The position numbers were made by a program, and so were the translations under genes. The notes beneath the pieces are model-generated. The model saw only the letters and a program-made list of their open reading frames with translations, ran no database searches and was not told the origin of the DNA. A stretch of DNA of 64,000 nt. It comes from Sediminimonas sp. Its GTDB lineage: Bacteria > Pseudomonadota > Alphaproteobacteria > Rhodobacterales > Rhodobacteraceae. The DNA lies in NCBI RefSeq assembly GCF_024637375.1, contig NZ_JAGXFK010000036.1:1-64000 (forward strand), given 5' to 3'. The first letter of the stretch is position 1. The number at the start of each line of letters is the position of its first letter. Below, piece by piece: positions 57,533-64,000 of this stretch.

Positions 57533-58585
57533 TCAGGCCACCCTGTCGGCCAGCGCCACCAGCCGCGGCACGGCGGCGCGCAGCGACGGCTCGGACAGAT
57601 CATCCAGCGACAGTACCGCCGCAGGCGCGCTGGCGCGGGCGGCAGCCTTGGCATAGCGTGGGTCGTAGTGATGGCTGACCAGTTCGGCGGCCAGCGCGGC
57701 AAATTCGCCCTCGTGCGCCATCTGCTGCCACTGCGCGACCCGCTCGCGCCCGTGAAAGGGGGTCAGCCCCGATAGCCGGTCGCTCAGCGCCACCGGGTCG
57801 GCCAGCAGATCGGCATAGGCGGTGGTCAGGAACCGCGCCCGCGCCGTCAGGGGCGCCTCTACACGGATGCGCGGGGCGCGCCGCATTGCCGCCCACAGCG
57901 ACGGCGGGATCAGCAGGTCGCCGATCTTGTTGCTTTCCGCCTCAAGCCATAGCGGGCGGTCGGGATCGACCCGCGCCAGCGCCGTGGCCAACCGCGATTC
58001 GAACGCCTTCTGTGCCGGTTGCCCGCCGGCGACGCCGCCCAGCAGCGAGCCGCGGTGCGCCGCCAGCCCCTCGAGGTCGATCACCTGTTCGCCGGCCGCC
58101 GCCAGGTGCTGCAAGAGCGCCGTCTTGGCGGTGCCGGTGCCGCCGTCGATCAGTAGCGGCGCGGCCTCCGGCGGGCGCGAATACAGCGCGTCGACCACCA
58201 GCTTTCGATACGCCTTGTAGCCGCCCGAAATCACGTCCACGCGCCAGCCGATCTGGCCCAGGATGGCGGCGAACGATCCCGACCGCTGGCCGCCGCGCCA
58301 GCAATAGACCAGCGGCCGCCAGCCCCCCTGGCGGTCGGCAAGCGCCCCTTCGAGGTGGCGTGCGGCGTTGCGCGCCACCAGCGCGGCGCCGACCTTGCGC
58401 GCCAGAAAACGGTCCTGCTGCACGTAGATGGTGCCGACGCGGGCGCGCTCGGCATCCGACAACACCGGCAGATTGATCGCGCCGGGGATGTGATCCTCGG
58501 CATATTCTGCGGGGCTGCGCACGTCGATGATGTCGTCGAAGGGTAGCGCATCAAGCGCCGCGAGCGAAGTCAGCGTCTGCGCCAT
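57533..58585 (-). CDS. mnmH: tRNA 2-selenouridine synthase
   Basis: This 350-residue enzyme replaces sulphur by selenium at wobble uridine of tRNAs, using selenophosphate. The rhodanese domain (residues 1-125) has catalytic Cys95 in LVYCWRGGQRS, and a P-loop ATPase domain (GGTGTAKTALL at about 148) follows. The pairing with convergent selD, 5 bp away, gives supply and use of selenophosphate. No selenocysteine machinery is seen in the window. Confidence 0.93.
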   Translation of the reverse strand: MAQTLTSLAALDALPFDDIIDVRSPAEYAEDHIPGAINLPVLSDAERARVGTIYVQQDRFLARKVGAALVARNAARHLEGALADRQGGWRPLVYCWRGGQRSGSFAAILGQIGWRVDVISGGYKAYRKLVVDALYSRPPEAAPLLIDGGTGTAKTALLQHLAAAGEQVIDLEGLAAHRGSLLGGVAGGQPAQKAFESRLATALARVDPDRPLWLEAESNKIGDLLIPPSLWAAMRRAPRIRVEAPLTARARFLTTAYADLLADPVALSDRLSGLTPFHGRERVAQWQQMAHEGEFAALAAELVSHHYDPRYAKAAARASAPAAVLSLDDLSEPSLRAAVPRLVALADRVA

Positions 58586-58594
58586 CGCCCGCCC

Positions 58595-60001
58595 CTACCC
58601 GCGCGCCAGCGCGGTGCCGACGCGGGCGGCGAAATCCTCGCCGCGGCGCTCGAAATTGTCATACTGGTCGAAACTGGCCGCGGCCGGGGCCAACAGCACC
58701 GTTTCGCCCGGCTGCGCCTCGGCCACGGCGCGGGCGACGGCGCGTTCCATCGTGGTGCAGATCTCGGCCTCGACGCCATCCAGTTGCAGGGCGAATCCCT
58801 GCGCCTCGCGGCCGATGACATAAGCCTTGACCACGTTACCCAACGCCCCGGACAGCCCGCCAAGCCCGCCTTCCTTTTCCAGCCCGCCGCAGATCCAGCG
58901 GATGCGCGGGAAGGCGGCCAGCGCGCGCGCGGCGGCGTCCACGTTGGTGGCCTTGGAATCGTTCACATAAGACACGCCGCCTGCCTCGGCCACGATCTGG
59001 CTGCGGTGCGGCAGGCCGGCAAAGCTGGCGAACCCCGCCTCGATCACCCGCGGCGCAAGGCCCAGCGTGCGCAACGCGGCATACGCGGCGCAGGCGTTCT
59101 GGTGGTTGTGCTGGCCGGGCAGGCCCTTGAGCGCGCGCAAGTCGATAGACCCGGCCTGCCGCCCCTTGCGGTATTCCGACAAGAACCCCTTGCGCGCGAA
59201 GACATGCCAGCCCGGCGCCGTCAGCTTGCGCGTCACCGAGATGTCGATCACCCGGTCGTCGCCCGGCGCCTCGCGCATCTGCCCGGCGAGGAAGGCGCCC
59301 TCGGGCTCGTCCACACCGATAATCGCGCGCTCGGGGCCGCCTTCGGCAAACAGGCGCCGCTTGGCCGCGAAATAGCCGCCCAGCCCGGCGTGCCGGTCGA
59401 GGTGATCGGGCGAGAGGTTGGTGAACACCGCCACATCGGGGGTCAGCGCGCGCGCCAGTTCGGTTTGGTAACTCGACAGCTCCAGCACGATCACCTCGCC
59501 GTCGATGGCCGGGTCGAGGTCCAGCACCCCGCGGCCGATATTGCCGCCCAGTTGGGTGGGCCGGCCGACATGGCTCAGAACGTGATGGATCAGCGCGCAG
59601 GTGGTGGATTTGCCGTTCGATCCGGTCACCGCCGCCACCCGCGGCGCGATATCGAAACCGTCCCATTCGGGCGTGGCGAGCGAGCGAAAGAACAACCCGA
59701 TGTCATTGTCCACGGCCACACCGGCGGCCTGTGCGGCTGCCACCACGGGGTGCGGCGCAGGGTAGAGGTGCGCGATACCGGGGCTGACGATCAGCGTGGC
59801 GACGCCGTCGAAGGCGCCGTCGCGGGTCAGGTCGCAGGCGGTGAAGCCCTCGGCCTGGGCAGCCGCGCGCGCGTCCGGCATGTCGTCCCAGCACAGCACC
59901 TCGGCGCCGCCTTCACGCAGCGCACGCGCCGCCGACAGGCCCGAGCGCCCCAGCCCCAGCACCGCCACCATCCTGCCTTCGACACCGCGCACCGGGATCA
60001 T
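58595..60001 (-). CDS. murD: UDP-N-acetylmuramoylalanine--D-glutamate ligase
   Basis: This 468-residue Mur ligase adds D-glutamate to the peptidoglycan precursor. The ATP loop [16 protein letters not shown] (about 102-117) and [17 protein letters not shown] are diagnostic. AAGGAGG precedes ATG 60001. It is separated from ftsW, its usual neighbour, by 14 kb of unrelated genes. It ends 9 bp before the mnmH start on the same strand, so both may be cotranscribed. Confidence 0.95.
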   Translation of the reverse strand: MIPVRGVEGRMVAVLGLGRSGLSAARALREGGAEVLCWDDMPDARAAAQAEGFTACDLTRDGAFDGVATLIVSPGIAHLYPAPHPVVAAAQAAGVAVDNDIGLFFRSLATPEWDGFDIAPRVAAVTGSNGKSTTCALIHHVLSHVGRPTQLGGNIGRGVLDLDPAIDGEVIVLELSSYQTELARALTPDVAVFTNLSPDHLDRHAGLGGYFAAKRRLFAEGGPERAIIGVDEPEGAFLAGQMREAPGDDRVIDISVTRKLTAPGWHVFARKGFLSEYRKGRQAGSIDLRALKGLPGQHNHQNACAAYAALRTLGLAPRVIEAGFASFAGLPHRSQIVAEAGGVSYVNDSKATNVDAAARALAAFPRIRWICGGLEKEGGLGGLSGALGNVVKAYVIGREAQGFALQLDGVEAEICTTMERAVARAVAEAQPGETVLLAPAAASFDQYDNFERRGEDFAARVGTALARG

Positions 60002-60153
60002 GGTGCCTCCTTGCATTGCAATCCGCGCACAGCGCTACCCGATCGCCCGGCGCTTGGCCAGAGGGGCCGAAACGGGCGTCGATTCCCGTGTCTGTATCAT
60101 GTCGGTATCGCGTCGGTGTGCCGACGGTGCCCGAACCGGCCCCGGCCCGGGGC

Positions 60154-60957
60154 TCAGATACCGTCGAAACGCCCCCCGCGCCCGGCCCCGCCGGAAAAGC
60201 GCGCGGCACCGGACAGGCCCTCGCGCTCGAACGTCTGCAACGAGGCCCATTCGCGCCGCAGCGCCGCCGCCAGATCGCGCGGCGACAGCCGTGCCGACAG
60301 ATGGTCGGCGCGCATGCAGCCCTGTGGAAAGCGCGACAGGTCGTGCGCCAGTTCCAGCGCCGCATCGAGCGCCGCGCCCGGCGCCGCCAGCCGGTCGGCC
60401 AGCCCCATGGCCTGCGCCTCGCCCGCCGCAACCGGACGGCCGGTCAGGATCATGTCGTTGCCGCGCCCCTGCCCCACCAGGCGCGGCAGGCGCACGGTGC
60501 CGCCGTCGATCAGCGGCACGCCCCAGCGGCGGCAGAACACGCCGAACACCGCGTCGTTTGCCGCCACGCGCATGTCGCACCATGCCGCCAGTTCCAGCCC
60601 GCCGGCCACCGCGTGGCCCTCGACCGCGGCGATCACCGGCTTGGACAGCATCAGCCGTGATGGCCCCATGGGCCCCGGCAGCGGGCGCGCCATGGCATCG
60701 TCCCAATCGTCGGGGATGTCCACGCGGGCGATCCAGTCGCGCGCGGCGCCGTCGGCGGCGGCCTTGAGGTCGAACCCGGCGCAGAACGCACCCCCGGCCC
60801 CGGCCAGGATCGCGACATCGACGCTGTCGTCGCCGTCAAAGGCCATGAACGCCTCGAACAGGCGTTCGGCGGTGGCCGGATCGACCGCGTTGCGCTGCGC
60901 GGGCCGGTCGATGGTGATGACGCGCGCGCGGGCTTCGTCGCGGATGTCTACCGTCAT
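60154..60957 (-). CDS. Enoyl-CoA hydratase/isomerase family protein
   Basis: This 267-residue crotonase-fold protein has the oxyanion motifs GAFCAGFDLKAAADG and AVAGGLELAAWCDMRVA. A Glu in the second site supports hydratase activity. The exact substrate is unknown. The extended frame to 61140 is not typical of the family, so ATG 60957 is chosen. It reads toward murD with a 152-bp gap. Confidence 0.88.
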   Translation of the reverse strand: MTVDIRDEARARVITIDRPAQRNAVDPATAERLFEAFMAFDGDDSVDVAILAGAGGAFCAGFDLKAAADGAARDWIARVDIPDDWDDAMARPLPGPMGPSRLMLSKPVIAAVEGHAVAGGLELAAWCDMRVAANDAVFGVFCRRWGVPLIDGGTVRLPRLVGQGRGNDMILTGRPVAAGEAQAMGLADRLAAPGAALDAALELAHDLSRFPQGCMRADHLSARLSPRDLAAALRREWASLQTFEREGLSGAARFSGGAGRGGRFDGI

Positions 60958-61618
60958 GAATTGTGCCTTTCGAGTCGCGAAACCGATGCCACCAGCCTGC
61001 CCCGACCCCGCACCCGAGAGCAAGGCAGACATGGTTTCGCCTGCGTCGCGTGCGTGCCGGTGTTCACCACCTGACAAAAAGTTCCCAGCCTGCCCCTGGT
61101 GCGTCCTTGGTTGCTCGGGGCGAGGTTCGAAAGGTCGCAATGCGGGACGAAGCGGGCGCTTGGGTCGGTTTGGGAAGTGCTCAGGATGGCCTTGAGCGGT
61201 CGTTGAGGCAACCGGCTGAGGTGCCGCGCGGTGCCCGACCGCCTGGTGGGCGCAGCAACGAATGTGGATCGCGCTTTATGCCCGCCAAATACCTCTTCGG
61301 TATCATCAGCTTGATACGCCCGCAAAAGCGCCCGCCCGAGGGGGCGGTCGGGCGCTGCGCGGCGGCGCGTTCCGCGCCTTTATTCCGCGCATTGGCGCCA
61401 CGCCTCAACGTCCGCTCCAGACCACGCGCTGCCAATACCGCGCCGGCCTGATCCGGCGCAAAGGGCTCGACCCCGTCATCTGACCGTCTCGCCCAAGGAT
61501 GCTGGACAAGTGTCCGATACCCTGCTTCCATGGGGTATCTTGTGTCAGGTGGCGAATATCAGGCGATCCGCGTCGGCGCCCCCGCGTACCGGCGCCTGCC
61601 GCGAAGGGATCAAGCAGA
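60958..61618. other. Long intergenic region with GC hairpins, no recognised gene
   Basis: Open frames here have atypical composition and no family text. Two hairpins lie at 61327-61357 and 61364-61378, and an inverted repeat GATACCC/GGGTATC at 61516-61539 lies 80 bp before slyX. The first two could end dnaE transcription on the minus strand. I saw no tRNA, rRNA or known small RNA in it, though a short RNA cannot be excluded. Confidence 0.55.
61327..61383. terminator. Tandem GC hairpins, candidate bidirectional terminator
   Basis: AGCGCCCG pairs with CGGGCGCT around a further GC stem; in minus direction TTTTGCG follows. Next, GGCGCG-TTC-CGCGCC is followed by TTTATT on the plus strand. The site lies beyond the dnaE stop and slyX start and would separate dnaE from the hydratase gene. 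Confidence 0.55.
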
Positions 61619-61813
61619 ATGCAGCATCTGGAAGAGCGTATCGCGCACCTGACGCGCACCGTTGACGAGTTGTCGGACATCGTGCGCGCGCAACACGACC
61701 GGATCGACCAGTTGACCCAGCGCGTGGAGTTGCTGATACAGCGCGAAGCCAGCCGCGAGGCCGACAGCGGCAGCCACACCTATACGGCCGACCAGCGCCC
61801 GCCGCACTGGTAG
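61619..61813 (+). CDS. slyX: SlyX family protein
   Basis: This 64-residue protein is a single coiled coil (LEERIAHLTRTVDELSDIVR) with the C-terminal DQRPPHW of SlyX. It is convergent with dnaE, ending 3 bp before its stop. SlyX has no proven function. Confidence 0.85.
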   Translation: MQHLEERIAHLTRTVDELSDIVRAQHDRIDQLTQRVELLIQREASREADSGSHTYTADQRPPHW

Positions 61814-61816
61814 GGC

Positions 61817-64000
61817 TCAGACCTCCTCGACCGCCATCACGCCGGCCAGCGACTTGATCGCGCTGCGCACCTGCGGGGTCAGCGGGTATTCGCGCCCGGT
61901 GTCGATCTCGACCTCGCCGGGCAGCGCCGAGTCCATCAGGCACAGGTGCACCGGCCCGCGACCGGCGGCGCGCACGCTTTGCGCGGCACCGTCGAGAACC
62001 GAAGCCACCGCCGCGATGGCTTGCGCGTCCTCGATCAGGATGCGCAATCCCGCGCTGCCGGCATCGGCGACCACCGTATCCATCGGCGCGACCGAACGCC
62101 CTACGGGATCGAACTGCCCCTCGTTGAAACGTGCCTCAAGCGTCATCACCACCTGGTTGGTCTGTTCCAGCACCCGGCGGGTGGCCTCGAAATCCTCGGC
62201 GAACATCACCATTCCGCTGACCTGCCCGGTGGGGTCGGAAATCGACATGCGGAAAAACCGCGTGCCGCGGCCCGACTTGCGTTCCTGCAGGCCCGACACG
62301 ATGACGCCGACCCTGGCGATGGCGGCGCCGTCGCGTTCCGCCTGGTTCCGGATCTGTTCCAGCGTCAGCACGTTCTTGCGCCTGAGCGCCGGCAGGTAGT
62401 CATCCAGCGGATGGCCCGACAGGTAGAACCCGATGGCCTTGTGTTCCTCGGCCAGCCGTTCCACCGGCAGCCAGTCGTCGACGGGAGCGAGCCGCGGCTC
62501 GGGCAGGTCGTCGCCGGCCTCGCCGAACAGCGACACCTGGTTCGAGGATTTCTGTTCATGCACCGCGGCCGCGTAGCCCACCAGTGCATCGAGGCTTTCC
62601 AGCACCCGCCGCCGGTTGGCATCGAGCTGATCGAACGCCCCGGCGCGGGCCAGCATTTCCAGCGACCGTTTGCCGACCCGTTTCAGATCGACACGGCGGG
62701 CAAGATCGAACAGCGTCACGAAGGGCGCATCGCCACGGGCGCGCGTGATCAGGCCCATCGCCTCCAGCCCGACATTCTTGAGCGCGCCCAGCCCGTAGAC
62801 CAGCCGCCCCTCGCTGACCGAGAACGCGGCGTCGGAGCGGTTCACGCAGGGCGGCACGATCTCGATGTCGAGGCCGCGGCGCACCTCCTCGGCGTAGATG
62901 GCAAGCTTCTCGGTCAGGTGGATGTCGCAGTTCATCACCCCGGCCATGAACTCGACCGGGTGATTGGCCTTGAGCCACGCGGTCTGGTAGCTGACCACCG
63001 CGTAGGCCGCCGCGTGGGACTTGTTGAAGCCGTAATTGGCGAACTTTTCCAGCAGGTTCCACACGTCCAGCGCCTTGGCGTCGTCGACGCCGTTGGCGCG
63101 CGCGCCCTCGATGAACTTGGGTCGCTCGGCGTCCATCGCCTCCTTGATCTTCTTGCCCATGGCGCGGCGCAGCAGGTCGGCGCCGCCAAGGGTATAGCCG
63201 GCCATTTCCTGGGCGATCTGCATCACCTGTTCCTGGTAGACGATGATGCCCTGCGTCTCGTCGAGGATGTGATCGACGGACGGGTGCAGGTAATCGCGGT
63301 CGCTTTGGGCGTTCTTGACCTCGCAATACTTGGGAATGTTTTCCATCGGGCCGGGACGGTAGAGCGCCACCAGCGCCACGATGTCCTCGATGCAGGTGGG
63401 TTTCATACGCCGCAGCGCATCCATCATGCCCGAGCTTTCGACCTGGAACACCGCCACCGTGCGGGCGCTGGCATACAGCCGGTAGGTCGCGTCGTCGTCC
63501 AGAGGGATGGCGCCGATGTCGTCCACCGCCGACGCCTCGGGCGGCTCGTATAGTTGCTGGCCATCGGGCGCGATATGCAGGTGCCGGCCGCCCGCCTTGA
63601 TCAGGTCGACCGCGTTCTGGATCACCGTCAGCGTCTTGAGGCCGAGAAAGTCGAACTTCACCAGCCCGGCCTGTTCGACCCATTTCATGTTGAACTGGGT
63701 CGCCGGCATGTCCGAGCGCGGATCCTGGTAGAGCGGTACCAGCTTGTCCAGCGGCCGGTCGCCGATCACCACGCCGGCGGCGTGGGTCGAGGCGTTCCTG
63801 AGCAGCCCCTCGACCTGCTGGCCGTATTTCAGCAGCCGGGCGACGACCTCTTCGTTGCGGGCCTCCTCGCGCAGGCGCGGCTCTTCCTCAAGCGCCTTGT
63901 CGATCGAGACGGGCTTCACGCCCTCGACCGGGATGAGCTTGCTCAGCCGGTCCACCTGCCCGTAGGGCATCTGCAACACCCGGCCGATATCGCGCACCGC
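61817..64000 (-). CDS. dnaE: DNA polymerase III alpha subunit, C-terminal two thirds (partial)
   Basis: The frame is open to the right edge, so at least 727 residues are present and the N-terminal PHP domain is missing. Polymerase text includes VKFDFLGLKTLTVIQNAV with a catalytic Asp, RPGPMENIPKY and GADLLRRAMGKKI. The helix-hairpin-helix region and OB-fold (SGLQERKSGRGTRFFRMSI) follow, and the tau-binding end closes the protein. It is the replicative polymerase of the host. Confidence 0.95.
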   Translation of the reverse strand, partial: AVRDIGRVLQMPYGQVDRLSKLIPVEGVKPVSIDKALEEEPRLREEARNEEVVARLLKYGQQVEGLLRNASTHAAGVVIGDRPLDKLVPLYQDPRSDMPATQFNMKWVEQAGLVKFDFLGLKTLTVIQNAVDLIKAGGRHLHIAPDGQQLYEPPEASAVDDIGAIPLDDDATYRLYASARTVAVFQVESSGMMDALRRMKPTCIEDIVALVALYRPGPMENIPKYCEVKNAQSDRDYLHPSVDHILDETQGIIVYQEQVMQIAQEMAGYTLGGADLLRRAMGKKIKEAMDAERPKFIEGARANGVDDAKALDVWNLLEKFANYGFNKSHAAAYAVVSYQTAWLKANHPVEFMAGVMNCDIHLTEKLAIYAEEVRRGLDIEIVPPCVNRSDAAFSVSEGRLVYGLGALKNVGLEAMGLITRARGDAPFVTLFDLARRVDLKRVGKRSLEMLARAGAFDQLDANRRRVLESLDALVGYAAAVHEQKSSNQVSLFGEAGDDLPEPRLAPVDDWLPVERLAEEHKAIGFYLSGHPLDDYLPALRRKNVLTLEQIRNQAERDGAAIARVGVIVSGLQERKSGRGTRFFRMSISDPTGQVSGMVMFAEDFEATRRVLEQTNQVVMTLEARFNEGQFDPVGRSVAPMDTVVADAGSAGLRILIEDAQAIAAVASVLDGAAQSVRAAGRGPVHLCLMDSALPGEVEIDTGREYPLTPQVRSAIKSLAGVMAVEEV

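Noticed and set aside
60963..61531. Overlapping open frames on both strands before slyX
   Set aside because: They are Pro/Arg-rich, without conserved text, and run through GC hairpins. I treat the region as non-coding.

Overview
The window is high-GC DNA from an alphaproteobacterium, most likely a member of the Rhodobacterales. The evidence is a DUF2484 gene beside murC, a TRAP transporter, a putA/Lrp pair, a SelD fused to an NADH-dehydrogenase-like domain, and tightly overlapping ATGA gene junctions. Two host blocks (1-1402 and 40532-64000) flank one complete-looking 39.1 kb Mu-like transposable prophage (1403-40531).

Host layout. On the minus strand, ftsW-murG-murC runs directly into an amino-acid permease gene. 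The prophage splits that gene, leaving 5-bp target duplications (GCCAG at 1398-1402 and 40532-40536). The permease remainder, a DUF2484 membrane protein and an Ala-rich protein continue on the far side at 1-1402. Further right lie a peroxiredoxin, a HI0933-type flavoprotein, a TRAP operon (M, Q, P), putA with its divergent Lrp-type regulator, a CaiB-type CoA-transferase, selD and mnmH (selenium use in tRNA), murD, an enoyl-CoA hydratase, slyX and the C-terminal part of dnaE.

Prophage layout. It lies inverted, so its regulatory end is at 40531. From that end inward come a secreted-protein cargo gene, a repressor broken by an in-frame TAA, operator repeats, a Ner-like regulator, early genes, a ParB-like protein, transposase MuA and ATPase MuB. 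Then come GemA, a Mor-type activator, lysis genes (amidase, holin, overlapping spanins), Mu-type packaging and head genes (gp25-gp29, F, I/Z, T, gp35-37, G) and a P2-type contractile tail (V, W, J, I, fibre, sheath, tube, E/E' frameshift, tape measure, U, X, D).

The most exciting system is a diversity-generating retroelement (DGR) inside the tail module. It has a reverse transcriptase (9301-10392), a template repeat TR (10560-10676), an Avd accessory protein (10675-11031) and a variable protein whose C-terminus carries VR1 (11117-11233). A second variable repeat, VR2 (37391-37491), ends a different protein in the early region about 26 kb away. Over the aligned lengths every difference between TR and the VRs (14 in VR1, 10 in VR2) falls at a TR adenine on the coding strand. 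Each VR gene is followed by a perfect hairpin (10-bp stem with GAAA loop; 8-bp stem), as known for DGR target sites. One template therefore appears to have diversified two separate proteins of one phage.

Two further switches stand out: a phage DNA methyltransferase thrown out of frame by a C11 tract, and the repressor nonsense codon.
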